DNA of 64,000 bases from Porphyra umbilicalis (taxonomy: Eukaryota; Rhodophyta; Bangiophyceae; Bangiales; Bangiaceae): NCBI GenBank assembly GCA_002049455.2, contig KV919080.1:16186-80185 (forward strand). Reading direction: 5' to 3'. This document shows, one piece after another, positions 46,509-59,803 of the stretch; the stretch's first letter is position 1; every line of letters begins with the position of its first letter. The notes below the pieces were generated by a model. The model saw only the letters and a list, made by a program, of their open reading frames with translations, ran no database searches and was not told the origin of the DNA. The position numbers and the translations under genes were made by a program.

Positions 46509-49468
46509 CTACAGGTCCTCAGAAAACGGCTCCCTATTAAACAACACAAAATGGAGGCCCTCTCTCCCAATTGTGGCGACAACTTCGGCCACGGCGCCGA
46601 CTGGTACGTATCCGCACGACCCGCCTAGCCCGAGGATACACTCAATCCCGTACTTGGTCGCCGCGTAACCATACCGGCCGGGGCGGTCCTTAGCCGACTT
46701 AACGCGCTCTACGTAGGCGAAGGCCATTGCTTGGCCATCAATGAACACGGCCGCGTAGTGTAAGATGGCCCCAAACGTTGAGACTGAGCGCTCCCCCACG
46801 GAACCGTCGGGGAGGAAGAAATCTTCTCGGGAGTTGATCCGTACCAAGTAGTTGCGGCGCCGGCGCTTGTCGCAGTCCGACCCGACAGGCCTAGATCCGG
46901 CAATTTTTCCGGACGCCAGCTTAGCTCGGTAGTACTTCTTAGCCAAAACCTGAAGAGGCACTTCGTCGGCGTTTTCTTGGATCAGCACTGCCCGCATACT
47001 GGAAAGCTCCGCCCCTTCAAGGCCCACCGGCTCGCTCCTAGGTGGTAGCAGCGCGCAGTCAGCGCCGACATCCTGAGGTACCTTCAGGCTGCCGCGAGGA
47101 AGACCGGGCGCCGTCCAACGTTTCTTAGTTGTTTCTGCCCATTCGGTGGGTAAGTATTGCTGGCCAAAGGAAGTAATGAGGTCGGCCTTGCATTCGCGCG
47201 TGACATTCTTGACGAGGGTGGCGTGCGGTCTTGAACTGGAGCGGATCAGCTTTCCCAGCGTCCCAATTTTCCGCTCCATCGGAAACTGCCAGACGACCCA
47301 GGCTGGGCCGCACGCGCGGAGCAGCGGAACAATGTCTAGAAGAGAAGAAATTGTAGACAGGCAGAGCGGTAACCGCTCGGCCGATCCGCGGTATATCTTA
47401 TCGTAGTAGTTGGTCACGAAGTACTTGAGATCGTTGTCAATCGACTGGATATCCGCCTCAGATACGCCCCTAGGTCGGAATAGCAGACGGCAGGCGCGGC
47501 TTAGTGCCATGAAGATCTTGTAGAAGGCGCTTGGAATCCGACTTGCCAGCAGTACTTCTCCGCTGCACAGGATAAAGTGCATCCAGTCGACCGCCTTGAA
47601 GGACTTTTGATGGATGTCGATATTTCTCAGAGATCTGGCCTGGGCCAGGGGCACCGTCTGGCGCGCCTCCCGCAGCTCCCGGCCGATGAGGGCCACCGTC
47701 GCCTTCGGTAAGAAGTAGTCTTCGTCCTTCTTGTTGTTTACCAGCTTAAGCCCAGCGAAGAGCTTCCACAGGTGCGGCACAACGTTTAGGAGCACCAAGT
47801 GCATGGTATCGTAGGGGGCGGCGGTAGGACCCATTGTCCATAAGTGTTTCAGGTGCGGGTAGGCGGTGCGCATTGCTGGGCTGGGCGCGAAGAACAGGGA
47901 GTAGCCCTTGACGCCACTCTTCTGCTGCAGCCTTGTCTGGTACGCGACCGATCTGCCTTCTGCACGCGCGTCCTCCACTTCAGCCGCACTTACGGCGATA
48001 CTTGCGGCCGTGCGTCGCGGTGCAATGCAGTCACGTACTTTGAACAGAGACTTGCCGCTTAGATCCTTAGGCGGGAAGTAGACATGGCTACTTGCAGGAG
48101 CGTAGATTCCCTGGAAGAGGCGAAAACGGTTGTAAATGTAGCTGCTGACGCCAGTTAGCTGACAGAGCTTGTCGCCGCCCGGCTGATCCGTCGTAAAGTT
48201 GAGCACTCCGGCCCTTAACACGACTGGGGTTGGCGAGTTGGCTACTATTAGACCGGGAACACCCTTGGCCAGCTCGTTTAACTCCGCCGCAATGGGGTGT
48301 AGAAACGATTCGAGGTCGGCAGGTTGTCTTGGCCCAGGCGTTACGACCAGCAGTAGCTGGTACTTCATGCGCGTCCGTTGGTTAGGGCTCAGGCTCAGGG
48401 GTGTGACCGTTACCGGCCAGCCTTCGAACCCGTTCTGCCGAAAGAACTGAAAGCCGTCGGTTCCACAGTTAACTGGTACGAAAGGGCCGTGATCAAGTAG
48501 TCCTGCATCGCGGTAGTGACGGAAGTTCGAGCTGTGGGGGTAGTCGTGGACCCCGTCGGCCACTTCATCCACAGCCTTGCGCGCCGCAGCCATGTTCTCC
48601 ATCATTGACTTCCCAATTATGGGGTCGCTGAGAAGGTGAGCCAACCAGGATGTCAAGGACCAGTACGTGACCTGTTTGGCCGGCTTGCCGTTGGCTTTGA
48701 AGCGCGGTGATCCGCAAGCGTCGCACGTGGTCTGTTGCGCGCGCGTATGGGTGAAGGCCACGCACCCGTGGACGCAACAGTCGACTAACCTTGTCTCCAA
48801 GTTGACGCTTGCATCGACGAAACGCTCCATAAGGTGGGGCGTGCAGTACGTGGCCGCGGAGGAGCTTAATTGAAGTAGATCCGCAATCGACGCTTGCGTC
48901 AAATCGTGTTGAACTGTAAAGGCATGCAGCGCAAGGTCTGCTCTGCAATCCTTAAACTGGCCCACCGTCAGACGCACTTCGTTCGTGCTGACGGTTGGTT
49001 GGTAAATCGGGATTGGTGGAGCCCCAATCTGATCTTCTGGCTCCGGATCAGCGATGAAATCCGGTGGTGGCACGTCGTTTGACCCGTCTGATCCGTCTGA
49101 TCCGTCGTTTGACGTGGAATCGCTCGATGCCACACTTGCGTCCGGCGTTTCGTCCGCATCGCATCGGCGCCGGTCCGCCTCGACGGCCGCCTGTGCGCTG
49201 GCGCCGTCATCCCCTGGCGGTTGTCCACCCTGGCCGCCCGACGGCACCGAAAGCCCGTCGCCCGCTGATGGTCCCCCCCCCCACCATTGGGGAGTAGGGC
49301 ATTTGCTGGACCGCCACCGTGGCCGCCATGCTCCAGACGACGGCGCTTTTCACGCTGTCGGTGGATAAAAAAAGTTGACCGACACACCGAGTTGGGACCA
49401 CTGCGGCCGTCGTCCGTGCAGGATGGGCAGTAACAGGCGTACCGCTCGCCGACGCCAGAGGGTACCAT
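46509..49468 (-). CDS. tnp2-type CACTA transposase, copy 2
   Basis: The predicted protein appears identical to copy 1 over the 912-codon part, with the same ATG (49468) and the same 10-C frame break. Identical products show that the duplication is very recent or an assembly artefact. See copy 1 for domains. Confidence 0.85.
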
Positions 49469-50350
49469 GGCCACTGCTGGTGGGGGGTGGAGGTTGGGAT
49501 AGGGGGGGGAGCTGGAGCAGCAGGTCGATGACGAGGCGGCGAAGAAGGAGCACCGGCGGTGGCAATGCGAGTGTCGATGGCTGATGGAACACATCGTCGG
49601 TAAGGCCATGGGAGACTCTTTTACAGGCAAACAGGGCGAAGCGGTGCCCTATCAAATGGCAGGATTGCACGGCTGACAGTGGAATGCTCTGGAAGCTTCC
49701 ATCGGCATCTAGATCTCAACGGTGGAAGGCCAGACTGGAAGCAGCTCGCTCGTCATAAGCCTCAGGTGTTTCGACCAGGTGGCCACAAGTCTCACTTTTC
49801 CCTTCCAGCACGCACACGAGAGGGGCTCAATGCATCGCTGTGTTGGCCACCTTCCACCCGCTGCACCCCCCCCCCTGCTCCAGTCTGACAGCTCGAGGCA
49901 TGCTGGTCCTGATGTCCCCACATGCCGGAATGGTCGCTTGGCGGCGGCCCAGAGCGCCGCCGGCCCGCGTCACCGGACCTTCTGTATCGGGGCACAAGCC
50001 CAGCCGGGGATACCCTCCCTCCCTGAAGCCTGACGTGTCACTACGCCGCGGTGGCGATGGGGCAGGCCGAAGGTCGGGAATGTATGAGGACACGGCCACT
50101 TCACAATTTGTTCCGAGCTGGCGGGGATTGTTGGCGTGCGAAGCGGCATGAGCAGAGAGGCTGAGGATCCCATCCAGGCCGATCCGCGACATTGGACTCG
50201 AAATCCCAGGTCGATCCGCACGGGCCAGGTCGCCGTTGCACGGAATCCCAGGTAAATCGCTCCATGGAAGTGGGTTTGGCTCGGTATCCCAGGCGACCTG
50301 GGATTTCGAGGCAGAAAACCTGGGATTTTCGGTCAAATTTTCTTGTAGGG

Positions 50351-51773
50351 GCGGCCGCCCCCGTCTGGCGTGGGCCCCCCGACGGAATTTTGGAGAGGCG
50401 ACGGTCGGCCCAGGCGAGCGGGCTCGTGGTCCCCCAAGCCGCGCCTCGTTTGTGGAAAGGCAAACGCGCAATCATTGCGCGGAGGATGGGCGCCCCGGGG
50501 GTGGCCGCGCGAGCGAGCGCGCCCGGCCGCCGCCTGACCCCGAGCCCCGCGCGCACGCCTCGTGTTGCATTGCAGCGCGCCACGCCGTCTGTACAGCAGG
50601 GCCATCCGGGGGCGCGTACGACCGCTGCGCGGGCGCGCCGCGTACGTAGCCGCCGTGCGGCGGCGTCGGCGAGGGGACGCTGCGGAGCAAACAGGGGCGG
50701 CGGCACGTTTTCTGCCGGATCGGGCGCTACGTGGGGCGCGCCCCACAGCGCCGCTACGCACGACGCGCCGCGGGCGCGGGCCGTCAGCAGCGGCGGCCCC
50801 GCGCCGGGGCACGCGTGGCGCTTGGATTACAGTACAGACGCCCGCGCGCCGCGCGGCCCCGTCGTGGAATGAACGTAGCGGCCGCCGCGGGATTTAAGCG
50901 GCGGACCCCTCGTGCGGCACCCCTCCAGTGGGTAAACGCCGACGGGGCAGGTGGCCCGCCTCGCGCCTACTGAAACTGGTTGAAGCCTCTGCGCCGTGGA
51001 ATGCCCTGGCTCCACGGACTTGGGTCAGGCCCCCGGCTTGGAGGAGCATGGGTAAAAGGCCCTAGCAAACTGAGACTGACTCGTTTGAATTGAGGTTCCG
51101 TCAGGATGCGTGTCTGTCACCTGCGGCTGACACAACGTGTTCAGAGATGACCAATGGGGGGCCCTCGCGCCATACGTCCCAAACAGGGCCCGCACGGAGA
51201 CTCGTCCCGGCTTCCGAGTACGATTTTCATACCCGCCGCGGTCCCCCGTGCCGCGGCGCGTGTGTTGATGCGGGGAAGGGCGGCCGCCCCCGCCCCGAAA
51301 GCGGCGTATGGCACTGGCAAGCAGTGACTGGGACGAGGCGGCGTCTACGTTTCGTCTGCTCGACAGCCGACGCGGGAATACAAAGCAGCGGGGGTGCCTC
51401 GGCGCGCGCCTCGGTGCGGCGCCCGCGGTCGTCACGAGCCACGCCGCCTCAGCTGCCCGATGCACCGTCTCGGCGAGGAGCATGGCGGGAAACGATGCCA
51501 CGCGACCGGTGTCGATGGCCACGTGGTTATTCTCTCCGGTAGGGCACCGGCCGCCAGGCCCCCCGCCCTTGACGTCGGTGGGGCAGGATCTAGTGCGCCG
51601 ACGTTGAACGTATCTTTCAGGGCACACACGTCCCGGATGGCTACGGACCACATCAAGAAAAAAACATACTCACCACGCGACACGAAAAACAAGGACGCGA
51701 ACAGCGCCCACGTCCGCGCGTCAGTCGCCGCCCACCACAACATCACCCCCGCCACCCCCCCCAAAAAAACAAG
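50351..51773. other. No confident gene
   Basis: Very GC-rich DNA right of the transposon, then mixed DNA. Frames on both strands are open but none has a recognisable motif. This is the original right flank of the transposon insertion site and the 3' side of the IPK1 gene. Confidence 0.4.
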
Positions 51774-52953
51774 TCAGTCATCCTTCACAAGCGCTCGACG
51801 CTCCCCCTCCGCTTCCACCGCCGCCGCCGCCTCGCACAAGGCGCGGAGCCGCCGCGCCCAGCGGCGCACCTTGACGAGCGGCTTGGGCCCGACGTCCACG
51901 ACGCTCAGCACGTACGCCCACACCACCCCGTCGGGCGCCGTCAGCCGCCGCACGCGCTGCGCGGGGAGCGTCGCGGCCAGCCACGCCGCCTCTGCGGCGG
52001 TCGGCGGCCGCCCCCGGCCGCCGTCGCCGCCACCGCCGCCGCCGTCGGCGGCGCCCGCGCGGGCGCCCCGCGCCGACCCGTCGGCGCCGCCGCCCGCGGC
52101 CGCCGGGGCGGCGCCGGGCGCCCCGCGCACCCGCCGCAGGGCAATCATAAAACTGCAATCGTTGGCCACCTGGCCGACCATGAAGCGCGCGAGCAGGCCC
52201 GCCGCCTCTCGATCGGTGAGCGCCGCAACGGCGGCGGCGGCGGCGGCGGCCGCCGCCGCCTCGGCCGCTGCGCCCGCCTCGCCATTGCTGCGCCACTGGC
52301 GCACGGCGGCGGCGGCGGCTGCCGCCGTTGGCCACGCGAGCTTCGCCTCGGCCGCGTCCAACGTTGGGTCGGTCAAGAGGCCGCCGCCGCTGCCGCCATT
52401 GAGGTAGGCCGCCCACACGGCGGCGGCCGCAGGCCCCCCCCCCCCCCCCCCTCCCCCCCAGGCGCTCGTACAGCGCCTCGGCGGCGACCGCCCCCACGCC
52501 ATCCACGCCTTGCAGCGCCACGACAGCGTCGCGCACCGCCGTCTCTGCAACGAGCGCGGCGGCGGCGGCCGCAAACACCCCCCCCACGGGCCCTTCGGGG
52601 GTGTCGACGGGGGCACTCCCCCCCCCGCCCCGCCCCCCTCCCCGCCCGCCTCGCCCGGCACCCGCAGCAGCGCCCGCGCCGCCCACACCTGCACGCGGCG
52701 GTCGGCGCGGCGCCAGCGGTCGTCGAGCGCCGCCGCCACCGCCGCCCCACTGTCGCTGCGCAGGAGGATCGCGGCGGACTCGTCCCCCCCCCCCCCGCGC
52801 GGCCGACGCGCGCGCCGCCGCCGCCGCGCCCGCCGCCCGCCGCCGCGGGCGGCAGCGCGTACACGCCAACGCCCGCGCCCGGCGGCAGCAGGCGCGCGCG
52901 CACGCCGACCGCGCGTTTGGGCTTGACTTCCACGACCACCCCCGGGCGGCCGC

Positions 52954-52996
<43 letters not shown>

Positions 52997-53470
52997 GCCG
53001 TCAAAGGCGGCCATCAAGTCGCGGCAGACGCCCACCGACGCCGCGTCCGTGTCGACGGCCGAGCCGCCCGCGACGCGCCACGCCGGCCGGTCGGCGGCAA
53101 CGGCGGCGGCGGCGGCGGCGAGCCACCCGGGGGGGCCCCCACCGCCACCGTGGGGGGGGTGACGCCCCCGAGGGCGGGCCGCAGCAGCGTGTCGATGAAG
53201 CGGAGGGTGGCGCCGAGCGGCGGGTCGTCATCGTCCACGGGGGGGGGGGCGGGGGGGGGGGGGCGCGGCGGGAGGCGACGCGGGCGGCGAGGCGGTAGCT
53301 GACGGGGTGGGGGGCGGCGCCGCGGCGGGCGGACGGCACTTGACGAGCGACGCGACGGTGCCGGGGGGGGCGATGCCCCCGCGGACGAGCAGGTGCTTGC
53401 CGCCTTCGGCGACAAAGCGGGGGGGGGCCGCGTCGAGGGGGGGGGGGGGGGGGGGGGTGCGCCTGCCATG
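51774..53470 (-). CDS. IPK1: Inositol-pentakisphosphate 2-kinase (IPK1), frame breaks at homopolymers
   Basis: From the ATG at 53470 (MAGAPPPPPP) and across a G-run, the first motif is FVAEGGKHLLVRGG, matching the nucleotide-binding EGxxNxV-type strand of IPK1. LGATLRFIDTLLRPALGG follows. Then VVVEVKPKRAVGVRA corresponds to the family's EIKPK signature, and FMVGQVANDCSFMIALRRV to the conserved DCSxMI motif. VLSVVDVGPKPLVKVRRWAR is like the C-terminal segment in which the Asp and Lys-Pro contact metal and substrate. It ends LVKDD at 51774. Registers change at C/G runs near 52437-52456, 52785-52797, 53145, 53240-53262 and 53440. Known reaction: ATP-dependent 2-phosphorylation of InsP5 to InsP6 (phytate). 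The order of four motifs makes this call firm despite the broken frame. Confidence 0.8.
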
Positions 53471-54824
53471 GTGGGGGGCGGGGGGGGGAGGGGGGGTGGG
53501 GGTTGGCCGCCGCCGCACGGGGGAAGTGGGGGATCGGACGCGAGGGGGGGGGTCGGACGCGCGAGGCCGTTGGCACGACTCGTCTGTGGCACCGTGGCTT
53601 GGCTGGACAGCTTTGTTAGCGAAGCTTCTAGTAGGGATCCATTCGTGTTCTCAACGCTCAGGCAGCCACGTTGCATAGAATGGATGGCTCTAGTCGATTT
53701 GATGGTCACTTTCTAGGCCATTTGATTGGATGGTCCCATCTACACGCCCAATCAAGAATATCCACGTTTCAGCATTCGATGGCTCACGATCGCTCTGGCC
53801 CAGATGGATTACACACGCAAGCGATTACAGATTCCGCCAAAAGCGTTTACAGATACCTTCGGGGAACACCCACTGTACAGTATACACTCCACACCAAGGC
53901 CGCCCCTTTTTTTGCCCCCCCCCCTCCCCCTTTCTTTGCGCCCGCGCGCCGCATCTGCCCCATTCTTTGCCCCCCTCCCTCCCCCCATCCGCACGCCATG
54001 CAAGTCGAGCTGTACTGACGTTCGTTTTTTTCCTCCATGCGTTTCACGTCCTTCCCCGTTCCCCCCCCGGTCCCTGCCGGAGTGTTTACTCATCTCTTGT
54101 TCATTTCTTGAGGCATCTGGCGGCCTCCGCTGTCGACCTCCCCCTGCGTGTGGCGGCGCGCCGGGAGCTGTGCTTGTTTGCTTTGCTGACCATTGTTTTA
54201 TACTGAGAACCATACGACAAAGATGAAGATATCAAATGGGGACCGACAATGGGGACGCGACAACTGGAGAAGAGAAAAAGACACAGCGACAACGGGGTAA
54301 AAAAAAAGGGACCCCACGCCATGGTGGTCACAAGAGCAAAGGGACAGGACGACTAGCCGCCATTACAGTGACGAAGTGGAGAATCGAGACTTTCCGTTTT
54401 CTTGAGATATTCTTCCGTTCTCAGTCGTCTCATGTGGTAAAGTAGCCCAGAGCAGTGAGTTATCGAGATTTTCTTCAGGATTCTCAATTATTCTGAGAAA
54501 AACGAGTGCGCCGATCGTGCGTTTGCGGGCCGTACGGGCACATTCTGTACAGATGGGACCCAACATGCACTGCTGTTGCTCCTCTTGGCCAATCACAAAC
54601 GTTCCTGCATTCCAGCTTGTGGGGGGTGGCGCTCCGGCCGTGGTGCGGACACTGTCCAGCTCACTCCCACCTCGGCCGGGACCAGTGCTTTGCCTGACAG
54701 GCGGTGAGTGTTTTCCGTATGTCCGACACGAAACAGCAGAGCACAACAGGCCGAGAATATGAATGCAGACTGTCACCTCTGAAACGGAGAGCAAGTCCCA
54801 CGATCTAAGCATATGTGTGCAGCA
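53471..54824. other. No gene seen
   Basis: Upstream region of IPK1 and AT-richer intergenic DNA with C-rich patches near 53900-54000. No recognisable coding or RNA motif. Confidence 0.4.
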
Positions 54825-55606
54825 CTACACTTTGAGAGTACCCTGTCGTAAAGACCAGGAAATATAACATACGGCAGCCTGTTGCCCCGGCCTCGCACAG
54901 TCCTCCAGTGTCTGGTACTGCGTCTCCGACGCGGGCAGCAGCTCGATCGCATCCGACCGCGTCGCCTCGGCGGCGGCTCGCGACACGAGCATCTTGTGTC
55001 GCACGTGCTGGCCGAGGGAGGGCACCTCCGTCGGCGCCAGGGTGCAGACGGCGATGGCAGCACCGGCGGCTCGGCAGTCGCGTCCTGGCCCGTCGATCCA
55101 CTCGACATGACGCTCGCCGCCATCAGCTCCCGCATCCCTTGAGCGAAACCCATGCGCCACTGGGTGCGGCAGAAAGCGTTACGGGCAGTCGCGCAGAGGT
55201 GGTTGAGGATGTGCTCACGTTGACCCAGCTCCACAATGGCCTTGTCGGTGACTTGACGAATCGTCTTGAGGTCGGAATTCAGCTGGAGGATGCGAGCCTT
55301 TACGCGGCTGATGCCCGTGCGGAGCCGGGAGGTGTCCCCGCCACCCGCCGCCAACGCGTCGGTCTTTCTTTTGAGCGACGAGGTGTCCCGCCGCAACCTC
55401 TGGGTCAACCTCATTTGCATTTCGGCGACAGAGGTGGCGCGCTTACGGAGCCGCCTGACGAAAGGCACGTGAGCGCGCAACTTTCCGGAAACGGCAGCCT
55501 CCGAGATGCCGCCGTAGGTCGCCACCCCCTTGATGCCGAGCTCAGCCGCCACATGGAGGGCGTCCAGGTCGTCAGTTGCATTCGCAACAAAGGCTACTGA
55601 GCCCAT
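54825..55606 (-). CDS. Unrecognised coiled-coil protein
   Basis: The ATG at 55606 (MGSVAFVANATDDLDALHVA) opens a frame with a helical, Arg/Leu-rich segment likely to form a coiled coil (AEMQMRLTQRLRRDTSSLKR; RLRTGISRVKARILQLNSDL). After about residue 170 the better-looking sequence is in another register (TLAPTEVPSLGQHVRHKMLV; DAIELLPASETQYQTLEDC), ending at 54825. A frameshift or small intron near 55080-55100 is therefore likely. In the original register it would run to 54773 with Arg/Ser-rich, unlikely sequence. No family recognised. Confidence 0.4.
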
Positions 55607-56681
55607 CCGCCCGTCGAGCAGCAGCTGACGACGAGATTGGCGGCCCAAAGCAGCTCCCTGGCGGTGTTGTCGTCGATGGCGCGGCGGACTGGTTGTTGAA
55701 AACAAAGCGCGGGAGGGGAAAACCGACCCAGAGAACACGAAGAAGGGTTGCCGTTCAGGCCTTGTCTAGACGGCGGGCCGTCGTGCACGTGATTGGGCAT
55801 AAACTGCAACACAATTCCGTGAAACGGGCGTGAAACGAGCACTGCTGTCTTCACGGCAACACGGCATGCATTAACGCGACGTGTTCAAAAATCAGCTGCC
55901 AAAACGAGTAGATCAGATCACGCTCGCATAGGCAGAAACTCACCGTGGGAAAGGCAGCACTTCGACCAATCAGAAGTGCGGAAACGATCGCAACTGGAGG
56001 CTCAACTTGACTTTCGAGCACTTTCACGTGCGCGAGATATAAAAAATTATCTCGCACACGTGAACGTGTTCGGCCCAAGAGCGACGAAATGGCACATTTT
56101 GGCTCGTAACTCCTTCGTGTGCCAGAGCATCCGATCGGTCCGTGAAGGACGAATATCGTCCGCGTGATTCGCGTGTGATTGAAGCTGTGCGTTCCGATTG
56201 GCTAGCACTCGTCTGTGCACGCCATGCACGCGCCGTCTAGACAAGGCCTCAGTGGGAGGTGCCGAGCCGCCTGACAAAGGCAAAACCCCGCACTCCATAC
56301 GAGCCCACTCGTCGCCGTGCCCCGTCCACCCGTCTGGCGCACAACGAGCACACACCAGCAAGATCAAGCTACATGGGCTCGAAGAAAAAATCGGCCCTGG
56401 TGACCACACACAGGCCGATTTCAGATTCCAATGTGGGTCCCCATTGCCAGCAATGACATTTGCGTCCCACCCCCAGTGAAGCGCCACTGCACCGGGGAAA
56501 GGGCAGGGTCAGCCCGAGGTCTCTGTGAGAAGCTTGTAGCCCGCCTCTCGTATGTAGTGCTCGTGTGGTTTGTCCGCATCGGCCGCACGGGGTTGCTCCC
56601 GTAATCATTTGGACGGCACAGGGCGAAGCGAATCACGGCTGACAAGGGTGTCTCACCCGTGCGCGCCCGCACGCCACCGTC
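55607..56681. other. No gene seen; contains one strong hairpin
   Basis: Mixed-composition intergenic DNA. The only notable structure is the hairpin listed separately at 56024-56063. Confidence 0.4.
56024..56063. repeat. 16-bp stem hairpin with CACGTG ends and an A/T loop
   Basis: TCACGTGCGCGAGATA is followed by TAAAAAAT and then TATCTCGCACACGTGA. One mismatch in 16 paired bases. The outer part of the left arm is a CACGTG palindrome, the core bound by bHLH and bZIP proteins, and the loop resembles a TATA-like stretch. It may be a regulatory or replication-associated structure; no adjacent gene is firmly assigned. Confidence 0.7.
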
Positions 56682-57848
56682 GGTACATCGTCACCGCCGG
56701 CAGAATCCCCATCCAACCGGGTTTTAGATGGGCCTTGGATGTTGTCTCATCACTCTTTGGATGTTGACGGATGGGCGTCACCCGCTCATCCAAGCCCATC
56801 CATCAGAGTTTTCGATGGGATACCGCTGGGCTTTGGATGGGCTTTGGATGTGCGTTCTGAGATGATGGCGTAGTCCCGAGTTCCGCCCGTGAGTTCTTCG
56901 AGTCGAGGTGGCCCGCTCGAGAGACAGCGTGTGATCCTCGGCAGGCTCGGCCGTTTCATTTTCAGAAACCCCAATGTACAACCAAGAGACCATGTGATTG
57001 GCTACCAGTCGCACGTGGTTTGGCCACACCGCGCAGCAGTTTGGGCCGATGCCCTTGGTCTGCTGGTACCACAAGTATTTTATTGTGTAGCATGCCAATT
57101 GCACGTGCCTTGATTGGTGCCCGCCGTCCTCACGACCGACTCCGAATCCAACGAGGTGAAGTCGCGGCGGAGGCAAAGCTGCAGCGTTCGTGACTGCAGT
57201 GCCACAGCGCATGTGCAGGCGACCTCGCAATGGGCTTGCGGCGTCCGTGACTTCGAAAAGCACTGTGCAAGTGACGGATTTTTTGCACTCTCAAAGCGAA
57301 TAGCGGAGCGCTGCGTGGAGCACGGCCTTTTGCGATGTCTCCGACTCTTCGCGATTTTCGAGGCCAAGTCATCTCCTGTCGCTATCTGTCGGCGTGAAGA
57401 AGACGACCGTCGGTCTGGTCGTGTCGTCGACGACGCGGACACAATCTACAAGATTGAATGTCAATTACTATGAATCGTGGGAGTTGCATCGCAGAACAGC
57501 AAGAATCGACCTCGTGCCGCCGACGCCGCCGAGCACGGCGGACAGGATGGGACTCGTACGGGGGCTACAGTTAGCAAGGGCCCGCCACAAGAGTAAAATG
57601 ATGCTGGCCCAATGAGATGGCGGGATTTCTCCGCGGCCGTGACGAGGGCCGAAAAGAAACGGCTGTGCTGCACAAAAACCCGATGACTTTTGACTGGCCT
57701 CGGTCGAGGAAGCCCATCCAAGTAACTCTTTGGATGGGGAATCGGGGGGCGCTCACAGACGTCAAAAACGCCCATCCATCAGAGTTTTGGATACGGATAG
57801 GCTTTGGATGGGGACGGATGGGGATTCTGCCGGCGGTGACATGGTACC
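56682..57848. mobile_element. 1.17-kb inverted-repeat element, non-autonomous
   Basis: The left end reads GGTACATCGTCACCGCCGGC and continues AGAATCCCCATCC. The right end is its reverse complement with about three mismatches in 33 bp. Inside each end are direct copies of CCCATCCATCAGAGTTTT and many TTTGGATG units. No transposase-like frame is visible inside. No target-site duplication could be assigned. Best read as a non-autonomous DNA transposon of unknown family. Confidence 0.65.
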
Positions 57849-59803
57849 CCTCAGACGAATGCCGGATTCGTAAGGTCTTCATCTGTCAAACGATGGTCAG
57901 ACGAATGCCCATTCGTCTGCCCGTTCGTAAGGGTGCGTTTTCGTTTGTGTCGCGTCTGTCATTCGTCAGGGAAACGTTTGGGCTCGGTGACCCACTGACA
58001 AAGCCTTCTGGACAAGATGCTGGCAGTGAGGGGCGTACTTCGAACATCGGAAGTAAGAATGTTTTTAATTACCCAGTACGTTCCCACTAACGGTCAAAAG
58101 CTACTAGTGAGCTGTACTAAGCTTAATGGGACCCTCCTGCCCCTGTTCGGCGTCGCTTTCCCCCACCCCCACATGACGCCACCTGCCTCCTACCCTCTCC
58201 ATACCCCCAGTGCCCACCCCCACAGGGAACGGGCGACGAAGCTCCGCCACCTCGTCCCCCACGTATCTACCCCCGTGCCAAGCCGGGTCAACATGGCACT
58301 GCGCTCCACCCCCAACCTCACGGGTCAAACGCACACACTCTCCCCCATATCCCTCCTGCTCCTCCCCACGTCAAAAAGCCTTTAACTCAACGGTCGTGAC
58401 CGGCACCGAACACAACCACGTCGGTCACGACAAAAGAGATGGGGGGGGCAAGGTCGGTGCGCAAGAGGTTGGGGAGGTGCGGCAGGTCAGAGGTGCGGGA
58501 GGCAGTGGGGTGAGAACCACTTGCAGCAGTACGAATGGTGAGGTACGGGGTAAACCGTACAATGGTGTGAAGAGAGAGGAGGTGGCCACGGCGGCGGTAA
58601 GACGAGAGAGGGACAAGCGGGAGCGTTGCAGCGGGGTGGGGACATAAGAGACGATGACAGAACGGAGAGCGGTACACTACACCTGCGCGTCGAAAGACGA
58701 GGAGAGGCAAGGCCTCACTTCGAGAGAAAGGGGAGTCGTCTCCCAGGTTCCACTCCCGCCTGGCGGGCCTCTCCGATTGGCTACACCGCTGGTGTCTTCA
58801 AATGTTTGAACAGGAGTAGCCCCGAGGCCTACCTCAACAGCCTCAAGAAAGGGTCCCGACAGAAGCATCAGTGTTCTTAATTATTGAGATGTTTAGGTGG
58901 TCACGGGGGCCGCGAGAGCAGCCATGAGCGCGGTATGGTAAATGAAGCGCTGGTGATCGACAATTTTTTTTTTGGGTCGCTGCAATGGACAACGGGAAGG
59001 CGTCAGCAGCGCACAGTATGAGCCAATCAAGGCTCTGTTGGAGACTCCACGAGCGGTCGACGTCTCACAGGCCTTGATTTGCTTGTCACGTGCTCCTGTA
59101 GCTGCGTGACGACAAGCTTACGAAAGCGGTATTCGTAACGCCTACGTTTGACAAACGAAAGACAAACGAACGACAGACGAACATCGTACGAAAGCGCGCG
59201 TTTGGTCTTCGTACTTTTCGTTTGTCTTCCGTCTGGGTGGTACCAACTACCGACGACGCACGTGCGGATGGGCGCGTTGGCGCGGCAGCCGACGCGATGG
59301 AGCGGCGACGCCTGTGCACACCCCCTGGCGCGGGCCCAGACGCGTGCAGCCAAGCGGGACAGACCACGCGACCGTTGGCAGCGGCGTGTGTCGCCACACT
59401 GGGCGAGGCGTTGCCGGATTGTCGACATCTCGTTTGACAGTTGTTGCAAAAGAGGGATTACAAACACCCAAGACGTGGAAAATCTCCCTTCACAGACGGT
59501 ATACAGTGGTGTAAACATACGCGGGGATCCGTACAGTACCGGCAAACTGTCACGTGACGACCTCGGCCAATCGCATCCACGCTACGTCGGCACGCCGTGC
59601 CACGCGCACGGACCACCCCACTCGCAGGAACAATGGACGGTCGACGCACGCCGCTCGGCTGCGGCGGTTTGTGGCTGCCACACCCCCCCCCCACCCTACA
59701 GCATGATGTGGCAGCGGCAACGGGACGGGTGTTGCGCTGGCCCCGCTCCGCTCGGGGTGGCGGCGCGGTCGACGCCTCGTCCGACGGTGGGACAGGCGTC
59801 GCG
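57849..59803. other. No gene seen; ACGAA-rich patches
   Basis: Two patches (about 57855-57980 and 59115-59230) are rich in ATTCGT / ACGAA(A) words in roughly opposite orientation, hinting at the ends of an old inverted-repeat element of about 1.35 kb, but alignment by eye is poor. An eleven-T/A tract lies at about 58962. No recognisable coding motif. Confidence 0.35.

Larger units (their letters stand above)
42845..50349. repeat. Tandem 7.5-kb duplication, copy 2
   Basis: Direct repeat of 35341-42844 with about 7505 bp offset and roughly 99.9% identity by eye. It begins immediately at the right terminus of transposon copy 1 (GTAGG|GTCGACC, one shared G) and ends at the right terminus of transposon copy 2, after which unique DNA starts (GCGGCCGCCCC). 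Confidence 0.95.
43993..50350 (-). mobile_element. CACTA-like DNA transposon, copy 2 (6.36 kb)
   Basis: Same termini as copy 1. This copy is flanked on both sides by GCG (43990-43992 and 50351-50353), a 3-bp target-site duplication as expected for CACTA elements. It therefore appears to keep the original right-hand insertion junction, whereas copy 1 does not. Confidence 0.88.
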